Source of the DNA: Runella sp. SP2
GTDB taxonomy: Bacteria > Bacteroidota > Bacteroidia > Cytophagales > Spirosomataceae
Direction of reading: 5' to 3'
Assembly: GCF_003711225.1 (NCBI RefSeq)
Contig: NZ_CP031030.1
Location: forward strand, 5,879,501 to 5,943,500
Length of the DNA stretch: 64,000 nucleotides
Below the pieces are notes generated by a model. The model saw nothing but the letters and a program-made list of their open reading frames with translations. It did no database searches and was not told the DNA's origin. The position numbers and the translations under genes were made by a program. Below, in pieces: positions 17,786-28,455 of the stretch (positions are counted from its first letter, which is position 1; each line of letters opens with the position of its first letter).

Positions 17786-19657
17786 ATGATACCATTAAGG
17801 CTAGTTGTTATTGGGATACTATTGGGGTGGATGTGTACGATTACCGTTCGGGCACAAGTTCCTGTATTACATCTTACTGATAAAATGATAGATACAGAGC
17901 TGTGGAAGCATCCTGCGCTTCAGTATTTGGCCGATACTTCTCAAAAATTGACAGTTCAACAGCTACGAAAAGACACCTCTGTTTTCTTCAAAAGCCCACT
18001 GGGCATTTCTGCTGATTTAGGTTTTAGAGACCAAGATGTTTGGCTACGTTTTAAGGTAAAAAAACAAACAGATAGACAGATTCATTGGGTAATTTCAAAT
18101 GATTATCCAATGGTGGAAGAGCTTGATGTGTTTGTTTTTAACGAACAAACGGGAGAAGTGAATCACCAAACCTTAAAAGAAGCTATCCCAGGCTATCAGC
18201 GAAATATCAATGTGCATCAGTGTGCCATTCCTTTAGAACTTGCTCCGAGGGTGTTGTATTCTGTTTATATCAAGTTACGTACAGGAGACGCAAAGAAAAT
18301 TCAGTTTAGAGTTGCCGAAACGTATCATTTTTACGAGACCTATCTCGATGAACTCTGGTTTTGGAGCGGGCATTTAGGGTTTGTAATTTGCATGATTGTC
18401 GTGCAATTGGTATTTCTACTGGTAACCAAAGAGCGAAACTTCTTGCTTTATCTCCTCTTTTTAATGGGATATTTATTGGTGGCCATTGTAGGAGGATACG
18501 GAATCATCGACCAGCTATTGTGGCCAAATCACGTTTGGTTGAAAGGCTATAGTATTGTGATTGCCGTCGTCATCAGCAATTTTTTAGGGGTGTTGTTTTA
18601 CGCCCATGCACTTCATTTGCGCGTATTAGCCCCTACCCTCTACAAGTTGATGCGAATAGATGCGATTGCGTCGGTGGTACTAAGCATTTGGATTTTCTTT
18701 TTTGAAGGACTTATCAGCCCCAATGTTTATTCGTGCGCTATAATCATTGTCTTTTTCTGTTTGGTCTCTATTTCCTGCATTGTGAGTTATCGACGAGGTA
18801 ATCCTTCGGCGATTTATTACCTTTTCGGGACGCTTTCTTATTTTATTGGGGTAATAGTTGTCTTGCTTTGGACTTTGGCTTACTTGACACCCAATCTGTT
18901 TGTTATCAACGCCATGCACATTGGCAGTATGTTTGAAATGGTGTTTTTTATGTGGGCATTGGCGGATGATTATCGTCGAACGCGTGAAGAGCGAGAACAA
19001 TCCCAAAAAGAGCTAATTCATACGCTACGAACCCAAAACGAGGAAATCTCGAAAGCTCAAATTAAAGGACAAACCCTTGAAAGAAAGCGGGTTGCTGCTG
19101 ATTTGCATGACTCGCTTGGTGGGACGCTCTCGGCAATTCGTTGGACATTATCATCAATCAACTCTGAAAGTTTGACAGAGCAGGAAAAACATGTGTATGA
19201 GTCACTAGTAGAAATGACCAATGAAGCGCAGCAGCGGGTTCGGTTTTTGAGTCATAACCTCGTGCCCGAAAATTTAGAAGCAGATGGGCTAGCAATAAGC
19301 GTGGAGAAACTGACAGAAAAGCTTAACCGAAATAATAAAACGCGATTTAAAACCGAGATAAACCTCGATAAAAAGTACGATAAACAAGTCGAGTTTGAGC
19401 TATACAGCATTTCGTTGGAGTTGATTAATAACATTATCAAGCATTCAAGAGCGAAAGAAGCAGTGGTCCGTCTTTATGAACAAGACAATCACTTACACCT
19501 TGACATTGAGGACGATGGAGTAGGAATGCAGGATTACAATCACCAAGGAAAAGGCTTAGGAAATATTCAAGAAAGGATTTCGTCGCTCAGAGGCACGTGG
19601 CAGATTGAATCCAACGGAAAAGGAACTCATGCGTCGGCGCAAGTGCCAATCTCCTGA
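17786..19657 (+). CDS. 7TMR-DISM sensor histidine kinase (NarL-type HisKA_3)
   Basis: 623 residues from the ATG at 17786 (signal peptide to VRAQ about residue 24). Residues 30-175 are a periplasmic 7TMR-DISM extracellular beta domain, 190-390 hold seven membrane helices, and a short coiled coil (EEREQSQKELIHTLRTQNEE) leads to the HisKA_3 box ERKRVAADLHDSLGG with His at about 441. The ATPase part has the N box (ELINNIIKHSRA) and G boxes (DIEDDGVGMQ, GKGLGNIQERI). Such kinases phosphorylate LuxR-type regulators; none is adjacent. It lies, with the MFS gene, between tuf and tRNA-Trp/secE. The TTG at 17762 is a poorer start. Confidence 0.92.
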   Translation: MIPLRLVVIGILLGWMCTITVRAQVPVLHLTDKMIDTELWKHPALQYLADTSQKLTVQQLRKDTSVFFKSPLGISADLGFRDQDVWLRFKVKKQTDRQIHWVISNDYPMVEELDVFVFNEQTGEVNHQTLKEAIPGYQRNINVHQCAIPLELAPRVLYSVYIKLRTGDAKKIQFRVAETYHFYETYLDELWFWSGHLGFVICMIVVQLVFLLVTKERNFLLYLLFLMGYLLVAIVGGYGIIDQLLWPNHVWLKGYSIVIAVVISNFLGVLFYAHALHLRVLAPTLYKLMRIDAIASVVLSIWIFFFEGLISPNVYSCAIIIVFFCLVSISCIVSYRRGNPSAIYYLFGTLSYFIGVIVVLLWTLAYLTPNLFVINAMHIGSMFEMVFFMWALADDYRRTREEREQSQKELIHTLRTQNEEISKAQIKGQTLERKRVAADLHDSLGGTLSAIRWTLSSINSESLTEQEKHVYESLVEMTNEAQQRVRFLSHNLVPENLEADGLAISVEKLTEKLNRNNKTRFKTEINLDKKYDKQVEFELYSISLELINNIIKHSRAKEAVVRLYEQDNHLHLDIEDDGVGMQDYNHQGKGLGNIQERISSLRGTWQIESNGKGTHASAQVPIS

Positions 19658-19693
19658 TTTTTTGCTACTTTTGTACCTTTGCTGTCCCCTTAT

Positions 19694-20902
19694 ATGGCTG
19701 AAAAACGCAACTCTGCCCTTTTATTTATCTTTATAACGTTACTGATTGACGTAACAGGTATTGGGATAATTATTCCCGTCTTTCCTAAATTGATTACCGA
19801 GCTCATTCATGGTGATTTGTCCCAAGCCTCTCTATACGGTGGCTGGCTCACGTTTGCGTATTCGGTGATGCAGTTTATATTTTCCCCAATTTTGGGCGGT
19901 TTAAGCGACCAATACGGGCGTCGGCCTGTGTTATTAGCCTCTCTTTTCGGATTTGGAATAGATTACATCTTCTTGGGTTTTGCCCCGAGTATAGGATGGT
20001 TGTTTGTAGGACGCCTCATTGCTGGCGTTTTGGGGGCAAGTTTCACCACAGCAGGGGCGTACATTGCGGATGTGAGCCCACCTGAAAAAAGAGCCCAAAA
20101 TTTTGGATTGATTGGCGCAGCTTTTGGTTTAGGGTTTATCATCGGCCCCATGCTTGGGGGGCTTCTTGGCCAGTATGGCGCCCGCGTTCCCTTTTTTGTA
20201 TCGGCAGGCTTGGCACTATTAAACTGGCTATACGGGTATTTTGTACTACCAGAATCACTGCTTCCCGAAAACCGCCGTCCTTTTGATTGGAAGCGAGCCA
20301 ATCCAGTGGGTTCATTGCGTCATTTAAAAAAGTATCCCATTATTTTTGGTTTGGTTATTCCACTGGTATTGATTTACATTGCAGGCTATGCTACGCAGAG
20401 TACCTGGACTTACTTTACCATGGAAAGATTTGGCTGGGATGAAAAATGGGTGGGGTATTCACTGGCATTTGTAGGAGTAATGGCTGCTCTTGTACAAGGT
20501 GGTTTAACCCGCACGATTATCCCCCGTTTGGGCAATACAAAATCCATTTATTGGGGATTAAGCGCCTACGGTATCAGCTTTTTTATGTACGCCTTTGCCA
20601 ACCAAGGTTGGATGCTGTTTGCCATTACTATTTTGGCGGCATTAGGAGGAATTGCAACACCTGCGCTTCAAGCCATTATGTCAAATGAGGTGCCTGCCAA
20701 TGAGCAAGGAGAGCTCAGGGGAGCGCTTACGAGTTTGATGAGCTTAACGGCCGTTGTAGGGCCAGTCATGATGACAAGCTTGTTTGCGTACTTTACCACT
20801 TCGGCTGCTCCTATTATTTTCCCAGGTGCGCCGTTTGCAATGGGTGGTGTTTTGACGCTCCTAAGTTTGATTTTAGTGAAACAAATTTTATCGCGTAAAT
20901 GA
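19694..20902 (+). CDS. MFS transporter, TetA-like drug-efflux family
   Basis: 402 residues with 12 membrane segments from the ATG at 19694. The loop 2-3 motif [17 protein letters not shown] is the MFS motif A; residues 120-150 have the antiporter motif ([19 protein letters not shown], drug:H+ motif C type). The best resemblance is to tetracycline-class H+ antiporters (TCR/Tet), though the substrate cannot be inferred. Two TAnnTTTG-like elements (19666-19673, 19674-19681) lie just upstream, without a clear -33 box. It is 36 bases after the kinase gene. Confidence 0.9.
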   Translation: MAEKRNSALLFIFITLLIDVTGIGIIIPVFPKLITELIHGDLSQASLYGGWLTFAYSVMQFIFSPILGGLSDQYGRRPVLLASLFGFGIDYIFLGFAPSIGWLFVGRLIAGVLGASFTTAGAYIADVSPPEKRAQNFGLIGAAFGLGFIIGPMLGGLLGQYGARVPFFVSAGLALLNWLYGYFVLPESLLPENRRPFDWKRANPVGSLRHLKKYPIIFGLVIPLVLIYIAGYATQSTWTYFTMERFGWDEKWVGYSLAFVGVMAALVQGGLTRTIIPRLGNTKSIYWGLSAYGISFFMYAFANQGWMLFAITILAALGGIATPALQAIMSNEVPANEQGELRGALTSLMSLTAVVGPVMMTSLFAYFTTSAAPIIFPGAPFAMGGVLTLLSLILVKQILSRK

Positions 20903-20918
20903 TTTTTTCTAAAAAAGA

Positions 20919-20949
20919 TTGCAATTGAAAATTTTGTTTCATACTTTTG
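20919..20949 (+). promoter_or_regulatory. Promoter of tRNA-Trp-secE-nusG-rpl unit
   Basis: ATTG/TTG (20919-20921), 20 bases, TACTTTTG (20942-20949) followed by C, close to the TTTG-N19-TAnnTTTG consensus, 28 bases before tRNA-Trp. It restores transcription of the conserved block behind the inserted kinase and MFS genes. Confidence 0.75.
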
Positions 20950-20977
20950 CAGTCCGATTTCAAGAAGTATTATATAC

Positions 20978-21048
20978 ACGGGCATAGTTTAAAGGTAGAA
21001 CTAAGGTCTCCAAAACCTTCGGTCTGGGTTCGAGTCCTGGTGCCCGTG
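20978..21048 (+). tRNA. tRNA-Trp (anticodon CCA)
   Basis: Acceptor ACGGGCA pairs with TGCCCGT (21041-21047), discriminator G. Anticodon stem AAGGT/ACCTT with loop CTCCAAA places CCA at 21010-21012; T-loop TTCGAGT. It ends 15 bases before secE, so it must be cut out of the secE transcript. The tRNA-Trp-secE linkage is widely conserved. Confidence 0.96.
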
Positions 21049-21063
21049 CAACTTTTGCGCAAA

Positions 21064-21255
21064 ATGAACTCAATTGTAGAATTTGTAAAAGCCTCATGGG
21101 ACGAGGTTCGGCACAATGTCACTTGGCCCAAGCTTAATGACCTTCAATCTAGTACAACACTTGTACTCCTCGGCTCGCTTATTTTTGCGGCAGTGGTAGG
21201 TCTCATGGACTTCCTATTTGAGAACGCTCTCAATTTCATTTATCAGTCATTCTAG
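21064..21255 (+). CDS. secE: Preprotein translocase subunit SecE
   Basis: 63 residues, the short single-span form common outside enterobacteria. An amphipathic N-terminal helix (VEFVKASWDEVRHNVTWPKL, with the conserved VTWPK) precedes one membrane segment at about 32-52 (LVLLGSLIFAAVVGLMDFLF). It clamps SecY in the inner-membrane translocon. The start is the ATG at 21064, just after tRNA-Trp; any longer frame would run into the tRNA. nusG follows by 34 bases. Confidence 0.96.
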   Translation: MNSIVEFVKASWDEVRHNVTWPKLNDLQSSTTLVLLGSLIFAAVVGLMDFLFENALNFIYQSF

Positions 21256-21289
21256 GGCTTTGCCCCGGTTATCCAAACGTTGAGCAGGT

Positions 21290-21844
21290 ATGAGTAATCT
21301 GAATTGGTACGTTATCCGGGCTGTGTCTGGTCAAGAAAAGAAGATTAAATCTTATCTTGAAAATGAAATCGTCAGACAGGGCCTTCAAGAAGCTATCCCC
21401 GAAATTTTAATTCCGACGGAAAAAATTGTCGAAATGCGTAACGGTAAGAAACGCATTCGTGAGAAGAACTTTTTTCCTGGTTATATCATTATTTCGGCCG
21501 ATTTGGCAAAAGGAGAAACACATCACCTTATTACGACAATGCCAGGTGTATTGGGTTTTTTGGGAAATACCAGTGGTAACTCAAAAATACCAGTGCCGTT
21601 GCGTCAGTCGGAAATCAATCGGATTTTAGGTAAGGTCGAAGATGCGGTAGAGGAAGTTGAAGCGCCGAAAGTAAGTTTCTTGAAAGGCGAGAGTGTTAAA
21701 ATTACCGATGGACCTTTCAGTGGGTTTATTGGGACAGTAGAAGAAATTTTTGACGACAAGAAGAAGCTCAATGTCGTTGTGAAAATATTCGGGCGTAGTA
21801 CGCCCGTGGAGTTGGGTTACGCACAAGTCGAAAAAGAAAGCTGA
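21290..21844 (+). CDS. nusG: Transcription termination/antitermination factor NusG
   Basis: 184 residues. The N-terminal NGN domain (about 1-110) has WYVIRAVSGQEKKIKSYLEN and FFPGYIIISADL; a linker leads to the KOW domain at about 128-180 (FLKGESVKITDGPFSGFIGT). NusG binds RNA polymerase and couples it to Rho or the ribosome. It sits between secE and rplK as in most bacteria. Confidence 0.98.
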   Translation: MSNLNWYVIRAVSGQEKKIKSYLENEIVRQGLQEAIPEILIPTEKIVEMRNGKKRIREKNFFPGYIIISADLAKGETHHLITTMPGVLGFLGNTSGNSKIPVPLRQSEINRILGKVEDAVEEVEAPKVSFLKGESVKITDGPFSGFIGTVEEIFDDKKKLNVVVKIFGRSTPVELGYAQVEKES

Positions 21845-21859
21845 TTTTTCAGAATGTTG

Positions 21860-21916
21860 CCGGGAGTACGAGACAAAAAGCTTCCACGTTGTCTATCAGC
21901 CGTACGTCCGAACCGG
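21860..21916 (+). promoter_or_regulatory. Structured leader before rplK, possible L1 operator
   Basis: The nusG-rplK gap can fold into nested helices: GTACG (21866-21870) with CGTAC (21901-21905), then AGACAA (21871-21876) with TTGTCT (21889-21894), with an unpaired ATCAGC on the 3' side, and CCGG at 21860 and 21913 outside. In other bacteria L1 represses rplKA by binding a helix with an asymmetric loop at this place. Function is inferred from location and shape. Confidence 0.35.
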
Positions 21917-21943
21917 TAACGCCAATTTAAACGTTTTAAAACG

Positions 21944-22387
21944 ATGGCGAAAGAAGTAGCAGGTTACGTCAAACTGCAAGTGAAAGGTGGCCAAGCCAAT
22001 CCTTCCCCCCCAATTGGACCAGCACTTGGTTCGAAGGGTTTGAACATCATGGAGTTCTGCAAGCAATTTAACGGTCGTACGCAGGACAAAATGGGTGTAA
22101 TCTTACCCGTTGTAATTACGTACTACAAAGACAAATCATTTGAATTTGTTATCAAAACTCCACCAGCACCAATCTTGCTTTTGGAGGCTGCAAAAGTGAA
22201 AGTTGGTTCTGCTCAACCTAACCGTAAGAAAGTTGGTTCAGTGAGCTGGGATCAAGTAAAAACGATTGCTGAAACAAAGATGCCAGATTTGAACTGCTTT
22301 ACGATAGAATCCGCAATGAAGATGATTGCAGGTACAGCACGTAGTATGGGGATTACAGTATCAGGTACAGCCCCTTGGGATAACTAA
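21944..22387 (+). CDS. rplK: 50S ribosomal protein L11
   Basis: 147 residues, normal length. It shows the N-terminal [20 protein letters not shown] segment that contacts the factor-binding region of 23S rRNA and the C-terminal RNA-binding part ending [17 protein letters not shown]. First of the rplK-rplA-rplJ-rplL group, 31 bases before rplA. The gap before it holds a structured leader. Confidence 0.98.
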   Translation: MAKEVAGYVKLQVKGGQANPSPPIGPALGSKGLNIMEFCKQFNGRTQDKMGVILPVVITYYKDKSFEFVIKTPPAPILLLEAAKVKVGSAQPNRKKVGSVSWDQVKTIAETKMPDLNCFTIESAMKMIAGTARSMGITVSGTAPWDN

Positions 22388-22418
22388 TCACGAAGCGGAC
22401 GTAAAGACATTTTGAACA

Positions 22419-23117
22419 ATGGCAAAGTTGACTAAAAAAAGAAAAGAAGCTTTAGCGAAATACGATGCTAAAATCGAGTACTCGTTCGAGAAAGCTGCAG
22501 AAATTCTGAAAGACATCACTTATACGAAGTTTGATGCTTCAGTAGATATTGATGTTCGTTTGGGTGTTGACCCCCGCAAAGCAGACCAGATGGTTCGTGG
22601 CGTGGTGGCTTTACCACACGGTACAGGTCGTGAAGTACGTGTATTGGTACTTTGTTCGCCTGATAAAGAAGCCGAAGCAAAAGAAGCTGGTGCTGACTTC
22701 GTTGGTTTGGATGAGTTTATTCAGAAAATCGAAAAAGGATGGACTGACGTGGACGTAATCATCACAATGCCAACTGTAATGGCTAAAATTGGTCGTTTGG
22801 GTAAAATTTTGGGTCCTCGTGGCTTGATGCCTAACCCTAAGTCGGGTACAGTAACGTTGGAAGTTGGTAAAGCAGTAAAAGAGGTAAAAGCAGGTAAAAT
22901 TGACTTCAAGGTTGACAAGTTTGGTATTATCCACGCTAGCATCGGCCGTGTATCTTTTGGTCCTGATAAAATTGCCCAAAATGCTCAAGAGTTGATTGCG
23001 ACTTTAATGAAGCTTAAACCTTCTTCGGCTAAAGGTACTTACGTAAAAAGCGTACACCTCTCAAGCACAATGAGTCCAGGTGTCATCATCGATAAAAGCA
23101 CGATTGCAGGAATATAA
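22419..23117 (+). CDS. rplA: 50S ribosomal protein L1
   Basis: 232 residues, usual length. The L1 signature lies near residue 120-145 ([20 protein letters not shown]). L1 builds the stalk that moves deacylated tRNA from the E site, and in other bacteria represses its own operon. Two bases separate it from rplJ, so the pair is translationally coupled and there is no room for a separate L10 leader. Confidence 0.98.
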   Translation: MAKLTKKRKEALAKYDAKIEYSFEKAAEILKDITYTKFDASVDIDVRLGVDPRKADQMVRGVVALPHGTGREVRVLVLCSPDKEAEAKEAGADFVGLDEFIQKIEKGWTDVDVIITMPTVMAKIGRLGKILGPRGLMPNPKSGTVTLEVGKAVKEVKAGKIDFKVDKFGIIHASIGRVSFGPDKIAQNAQELIATLMKLKPSSAKGTYVKSVHLSSTMSPGVIIDKSTIAGI

Positions 23118-23119
23118 TT

Positions 23120-23653
23120 ATGACACGCGAAGAAAAAGCCGTTATCATAGAGGAACTCAGCGAAAAGTTCAAGGCGATTCCTTACTTCTATATTGTTGAT
23201 GCCGCAGGCATGACAGTTGGAGAAACAAACAACTTACGCCGTAAGTGTTTTAACCAAGGAGTAGAATATCGCGTTGTTAAAAACACGCTGATTGCAAAGG
23301 CACTTGAAACACTAGATACCGATTATACGCCATTCAACGAAAGCGTTTTGACTGGTTTTTCTGGTATCATGTTTCACCCAGAGTCAGGCAAAGTAGCTGC
23401 TAAATTGATCAAAGAATTCCGTAAAGAATCAGGCAACGACAAATTGAAGCTTAAAGGTGCTTCGGTTGAGTATAGCCTATTCATCGGCGAAAATCAATTA
23501 GATACGCTATTGACCCTGAAGTCAAGACAAGAATTAATCGGGGAAATCGTTGGCTTGTTGCAATCTCCTGCGAAAAATGTCGTATCGGCATTGCAAAGCG
23601 GAGGCGGCAAATTGGCTGGTATCCTCAAAACCCTTTCAGAACGCGAAGGGTAA
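23120..23653 (+). CDS. rplJ: 50S ribosomal protein L10
   Basis: 177 residues. It begins TREEKAVIIEELSEKFKAIP with the RNA-binding N-terminal domain (GMTVGETNNLRRKCFNQGVE, YRVVKNTLIAKAL) and ends with the helix that binds L7/L12 dimers (KLAGILKTLSEREG). It anchors the L7/L12 stalk. Start two bases after the rplA stop. Confidence 0.98.
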   Translation: MTREEKAVIIEELSEKFKAIPYFYIVDAAGMTVGETNNLRRKCFNQGVEYRVVKNTLIAKALETLDTDYTPFNESVLTGFSGIMFHPESGKVAAKLIKEFRKESGNDKLKLKGASVEYSLFIGENQLDTLLTLKSRQELIGEIVGLLQSPAKNVVSALQSGGGKLAGILKTLSEREG

Positions 23654-23767
23654 TTCAAGTACTACATTTGAAAATTTGAGAATTAGTCAATGGACATTTT
23701 CAAATCTTCAGATTACTAAATTTTCAAATTCAAAAAAACTCGTAACAAATTTTAACATTACAATAAA

Positions 23768-24148
23768 ATGGCAGATTTGAAAGCATTCGCAGAACAGCTT
23801 GTTAATCTTACAGTAAAGGAAGTAAATGAACTTGCTGCAATCTTGAAAGATGAGTACGGTATCGAACCAGCAGCAGCAGCTCCAGTAATGGTAGCAGCAG
23901 GTGGCGGTGGTGATGCAGCTCCAGTTGTAGAAGAAAAAACAGCTTTTGATGTAATCTTGAAATCAGGCGGTGCTGCTAAATTGCAAGTTGTTAAACTTGT
24001 AAAAGACTTGACAGGTCTTGGCTTGAAAGAAGCTAAAGAATTGGTTGACGGCGCTCCAAAACCATTGAAAGAAGGTATTGCTAAAGACGAAGCAGAAGCT
24101 TTGAAAAAGCAATTGGAAGAAGCTGGTGCTGAAGTAGAAATTAAGTAA
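23768..24148 (+). CDS. rplL: 50S ribosomal protein L7/L12
   Basis: 126 residues. An N-terminal dimerisation part (1-35, [20 protein letters not shown]), an Ala/Gly-rich hinge ([19 protein letters not shown]) and the C-terminal factor-binding domain ([32 protein letters not shown]). It recruits translation GTPases. The gap from rplJ is 114 bases of AT-rich DNA, allowing extra transcription or processing to raise L7/L12 above the other proteins. Confidence 0.98.
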   Translation: MADLKAFAEQLVNLTVKEVNELAAILKDEYGIEPAAAAPVMVAAGGGGDAAPVVEEKTAFDVILKSGGAAKLQVVKLVKDLTGLGLKEAKELVDGAPKPLKEGIAKDEAEALKKQLEEAGAEVEIK

Positions 24149-24488
24149 TTTCTGCGCTTAGCGCTCCCAAAACAAACGGAAATAGGCCTGACCTTGTGTC
24201 AGGTCTTTTCCTGTTTAAGTAAGTACCGCTGTTTTGGCTATTGAAAACAGCAACAGTTAGTCGAAAATCAGAATAAATGCAGTTAATCTGACATCTATCC
24301 ACAATAGCGTTTCTTCTTTAATGAGTTTCTGCCTGAAACACTTCGCTACTCGTAGGGGCGATGCAAAGGGGCGAAATTCTAAAATCTACGAGGCAAGCTA
24401 AGTTTTTTGCAAACTAACTATTTGAGTCCCCGCGTTCAGTATCTTTAGAACGTCGCCTGGTTCTTATCCACCAAAAACTTGTAAAGCC
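24149..24488 (+). other. rplL-rpoB intergenic leader
   Basis: 340 bases without a gene. It holds the hairpin terminator at 24185-24209 and a second weak inverted repeat, CTCGTAG (24349-24355) with CTACGAG (24386-24392). No clear TTTG-N19-TAnnTTTG promoter was found by eye, so rpoBC probably depends on readthrough from the ribosomal protein genes or on a promoter I cannot see. Confidence 0.6.
24185..24209 (+). terminator. rplL-rpoB attenuator-like terminator
   Basis: GGCCTGAC / GTCAGGTC stem (8 bp with one G-T pair), 5-base loop CTTGT, then TTTT. The same place in other bacteria holds a partial terminator that sets the ratio of L7/L12 to RNA polymerase. Confidence 0.75.
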
Positions 24489-27400
24489 TTGGTAACCAAA
24501 CAAACTCCACGTAGAAGTTTTGCCCGGATTAAACCTGTTATTGATTATCCGGACTTCCTTGACGTACAGCTTCGCTCGTATCGCGAATTCGTTAATTTAG
24601 ATACCGCAGCCGAAGAACGTCACAAAGAAGGGTTGTACAAAGTATTCCAAGAGAACTTCCCAATCTCTGATTCACGTGAAAACTTTGTCCTTGAATTCGT
24701 TGACTATGCACTAGATCCACCAAAATACTCTGTTAATGAGTGTATTTCACGTGGACTTACGTATTCGGTGCCATTAAAGGCAAAACTACGCCTAAAATGT
24801 AATGACGCCGATAACGAAGATTTTGAAACAATTGAGCAAGAAGTGTTCTTGGGAGCTATCCCATACATGACCGAAAAAGGCTCTTTTGTAATTAATGGAG
24901 CTGAACGCGTTATCGTTTCTCAGCTACACCGCTCGCCAGGGGTGTTTTTCTCAATGAGCAAGCACACCAACGGTACTAAATTGTACTCGGCACGGATTAT
25001 TCCTTTTAAAGGGTCTTGGATTGAATTTTCTACGGACGTTAATAACGTGATGTATGCGTACATCGATCGTAAGAAAAAGTTTCCAGTAACTACCCTTCTA
25101 CGGGCGATTGGCTTCGGTTCTGACAAAGAAATTCTTGATTTGTTTGAACTTTCAGAAGAAATCCCTGCTACTTCTGCCAGCTTGAAAAAAGCCGTAGGCC
25201 GCCGCCTAGCTGCGCGGGTACTACGTACATGGACAGAAGACTTCGTGGATGAAGATACTGGTGAAGTAGTATCAATCAGCCGTAACGAAGTGTTGCTTGA
25301 GCGTGACTCTCTTATCACGGCCGGTGACTTAGACGTGATCCTTGATTCGGGGCAGAAATCAATTATTATGCACCGTGAGGACATGAACATGGCCGATTAT
25401 AATATCATTTATAACACTTTGCAAAAAGACAGCTCTAACTCAGAAAAAGAGGCTGTTGAGCAAATCTACCGCCAATTGCGTAACGCAGAAGCACCTGACG
25501 AACAAACCGCTCGTGAAGTAATTCAGAGCTTGTTCTTCTCAGATAAGCGTTATGACTTGGGTGATGTAGGTCGCTACCGTGTCAATAAAAAATTGCAATT
25601 GGATATTGCGATGTCAACGAAAGTATTGACGACGCAAGACATCGTTTCCATTGTAAAATACCTTATCGGTCTTATCAATGCCAAAGCCGTAGTCGATGAT
25701 ATCGACCACTTGTCAAACCGCCGTGTTCGTACGGTAGGTGAGCAATTGTGGGCACAATTTGGTGTTGGTTTGGCACGTATGTCTCGTACCATCAAAGAAC
25801 GTATGAACGTTCGTGATAACGAAGACTTCAAACCAATCGACTTGATTAATGCACGTACGTTGTCGTCAGTAATCAACTCGTTCTTTGGAACCAACCAGCT
25901 TTCGCAGTTTATGGACCAAACGAACCCATTGGCTGAAATCACGCACAAGCGTCGTATGTCAGCTCTTGGGCCAGGTGGTTTGAGCCGCGAACGTGCAGGT
26001 TTTGAGGTTCGTGACGTTCACTACACGCACTACGGCCGTCTTTGTACGATTGAAACGCCTGAAGGACCAAACATCGGTTTGATTTCTTCGCTTTGCGTTT
26101 ATGCAAAAACCAACAGCATGGGCTTCATCGAAACACCTTACCGCGTTATTAATGATGGTAAGTTGTCGAATGAACTTGTGTACTTGACCGCAGAAGAAGA
26201 AGATTCTAAATACATCGCCCAAGCCAACGCGTCGGTGGATGATAACGGAACCTTCTTGGTTGATAAAATCAAGACACGTTTTGAAGGTGACTTCCCAATG
26301 GTAGAGCCTGCGCAGGTGTCTTTGATGGATATTGCAGCAAATCAGATTGTATCGGTAGCGGCTTCGATGATTCCGTTCTTGGAGCACGATGACGCCAACC
26401 GTGCCTTGATGGGTTCAAACATGCAACGTCAGGCGGTGCCATTGCTCCGTCCACAGGCGCCAATTGTAGGTACAGGTTTGGAAGGCCGCGTAGCTCGCGA
26501 CTCACGTGCTTTGGTAGTAGCCGAAGGCAACGGGATAGTTGAGTTTGTGGATGCAACTAAGATTGTCATTCGTTACGAACGTTCGTACGAGCAGCGTTTG
26601 GTAAGCTTTGATAGCGACATTGTAACGTATGATTTGATTAAGTTCCGTCGTACTAACCAAGATACTTGTATCAACCTTAAACCGATGGTTTTGAAAGGCC
26701 AACCGGTAGAGAAAGGTCAAATCTTGAGCGAAGGATACGCGACAGAAGGTGGTGAATTGGCACTTGGACGTAACCTCCTTGTGGCCTTCATGCCTTGGCA
26801 AGGCTATAACTTTGAGGATGCGATTGTGATTTCTGAGCGGGTAGTACGCGAAGATATTTTTACTTCTATCCACATCGAAGAGTATGACCTTGAAGTACGT
26901 GATACCAAACGCGGAGAGGAAGAATTGACAGCGGAAATTCCGAACGTAAGTGAAGAAGCTGTTAAAAACCTCGACGAAAACGGTATCGTTCGCGTAGGAA
27001 CAGAAGTAAAAGAAGGCGACATTTTGATTGGAAAGATTACGCCAAAAGGCGAATCAGATCCAACACCAGAAGAAAAACTTCTCCGTGCCATCTTTGGAGA
27101 TAAAGCAGGTGATGTGAAGGATGCTTCACGCAAAGCACCTCCGTCGATGAAAGGGGTAGTCGTAGATACCAAACTTTTCTCTCGTCCAGGCCGCGATGAG
27201 CGCGTAAAACAAAAAGATGAGTTGAAAGTGTTGATGAAGAGCTACGGACGCGACTTGAGCAAACTCCGTGAAGTGCTTATCGACAAAATGGTAGAATTGC
27301 TTGATGGTAAGACAGGTGCGGGAGTGAAGCACAAGTTTGGCGAAGAAATCATGAGTAAAGGCGTGAAATTTAGCCGCGTGAACATCATCAACAATATCTT

Positions 27401-28346
27401 CCCAGATAAAAACCCGTACCGTGACGAAGGCGGTTACGTTGTTCCAGAAGAAGTAAACCTTTTGGGTGACTTAATCATCGAAGGCTGGACGGACGACCCA
27501 ACGACCAACAAGCTGTTGTTTGAGATGGTGAAAAACTATCAAAAACGCCGCAACGAAATTTCGGGACGTTTCAAACGTGACCGCTTTACGTTGGAAGTGG
27601 GAGACGAATTACCTGCGGGTATCGTAAAATTGGCGAAAGTATATATCGCTAAGAAACGTAAACTCAAAGTAGGGGATAAAATGGCGGGTCGCCACGGTAA
27701 CAAAGGGGTTGTGGCTAAAATCGTTCGCGATGAAGACATGCCTTTCTTGGCCGATGGAACACCAATGGACATCGTATTGAACCCTCTAGGGGTACCTTCG
27801 CGTATGAATATCGGTCAGATTTACGAAACCATCTTGGCATGGGCAGGTCGTAAATTAGGCCGCAAATACGCAACGCCAATCTTTGATGGTGCTACCGAAG
27901 ATCAAGTAGTTTCTGAATTGAATGAAGCAGGAATTCCTTCTTTTGGGCGTACACCACTTTATGACGGGCAATCGGGTGATAAATTTGACCAAGCAGTTAC
28001 AGTAGGTATCATGTACATGCTTAAACTGGGTCACTTGGTGGATGACAAAATGCACGCTCGTTCGATTGGGCCATACTCACTTATTACGCAGCAACCATTG
28101 GGTGGTAAGGCACAGTTTGGTGGACAGCGTTTCGGAGAGATGGAGGTTTGGGCGCTTGAGGCGTTTGGAGCTTCTCACATCCTTCAAGAGATTTTGACAG
28201 TGAAGTCCGATGACGTAATTGGACGGGCAAAAGCGTACGAGGCAATCGTAAAAGGTGAAAACCTTCCGAAGCCAAATATTCCAGAATCATTCAATGTATT
28301 GATTCACGAATTACGCGGTCTTGCCCTCGAAATTACGATGGACTAA
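24489..28346 (+). CDS. rpoB: RNA polymerase subunit beta
   Basis: 1285 residues, the usual Bacteroidota length. The N-terminus ([20 protein letters not shown]) is standard and no ATG exists before it in frame, so the start is the TTG at 24489. The rifampicin region reads [20 protein letters not shown] then SALGPGGL; the residues equal to E. coli Asp516, His526 and Ser531 are wild type, so no rifampicin resistance is expected from them. Catalytic and switch regions follow ([32 protein letters not shown]), ending in the [20 protein letters not shown] clamp motif. Transcribed with rpoC 109 bases on. Confidence 0.99.
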   Translation: MVTKQTPRRSFARIKPVIDYPDFLDVQLRSYREFVNLDTAAEERHKEGLYKVFQENFPISDSRENFVLEFVDYALDPPKYSVNECISRGLTYSVPLKAKLRLKCNDADNEDFETIEQEVFLGAIPYMTEKGSFVINGAERVIVSQLHRSPGVFFSMSKHTNGTKLYSARIIPFKGSWIEFSTDVNNVMYAYIDRKKKFPVTTLLRAIGFGSDKEILDLFELSEEIPATSASLKKAVGRRLAARVLRTWTEDFVDEDTGEVVSISRNEVLLERDSLITAGDLDVILDSGQKSIIMHREDMNMADYNIIYNTLQKDSSNSEKEAVEQIYRQLRNAEAPDEQTAREVIQSLFFSDKRYDLGDVGRYRVNKKLQLDIAMSTKVLTTQDIVSIVKYLIGLINAKAVVDDIDHLSNRRVRTVGEQLWAQFGVGLARMSRTIKERMNVRDNEDFKPIDLINARTLSSVINSFFGTNQLSQFMDQTNPLAEITHKRRMSALGPGGLSRERAGFEVRDVHYTHYGRLCTIETPEGPNIGLISSLCVYAKTNSMGFIETPYRVINDGKLSNELVYLTAEEEDSKYIAQANASVDDNGTFLVDKIKTRFEGDFPMVEPAQVSLMDIAANQIVSVAASMIPFLEHDDANRALMGSNMQRQAVPLLRPQAPIVGTGLEGRVARDSRALVVAEGNGIVEFVDATKIVIRYERSYEQRLVSFDSDIVTYDLIKFRRTNQDTCINLKPMVLKGQPVEKGQILSEGYATEGGELALGRNLLVAFMPWQGYNFEDAIVISERVVREDIFTSIHIEEYDLEVRDTKRGEEELTAEIPNVSEEAVKNLDENGIVRVGTEVKEGDILIGKITPKGESDPTPEEKLLRAIFGDKAGDVKDASRKAPPSMKGVVVDTKLFSRPGRDERVKQKDELKVLMKSYGRDLSKLREVLIDKMVELLDGKTGAGVKHKFGEEIMSKGVKFSRVNIINNIFPDKNPYRDEGGYVVPEEVNLLGDLIIEGWTDDPTTNKLLFEMVKNYQKRRNEISGRFKRDRFTLEVGDELPAGIVKLAKVYIAKKRKLKVGDKMAGRHGNKGVVAKIVRDEDMPFLADGTPMDIVLNPLGVPSRMNIGQIYETILAWAGRKLGRKYATPIFDGATEDQVVSELNEAGIPSFGRTPLYDGQSGDKFDQAVTVGIMYMLKLGHLVDDKMHARSIGPYSLITQQPLGGKAQFGGQRFGEMEVWALEAFGASHILQEILTVKSDDVIGRAKAYEAIVKGENLPKPNIPESFNVLIHELRGLALEITMD

Positions 28347-28455
28347 TCAATGTTTGGGGTTTACTGTTTTGGATTTATGGTTGGTAATACAACGCTAAAC
28401 TTGAGATAGTAAACTCTAAACCCTAAACAAAAATTTCACACAAATCATATCGAAA

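Noticed and set aside
24349-24392. CTCGTAG/CTACGAG inverted repeat before rpoB as an operator
   Set aside because: Only 7 bp arms 30 bases apart; could be chance.
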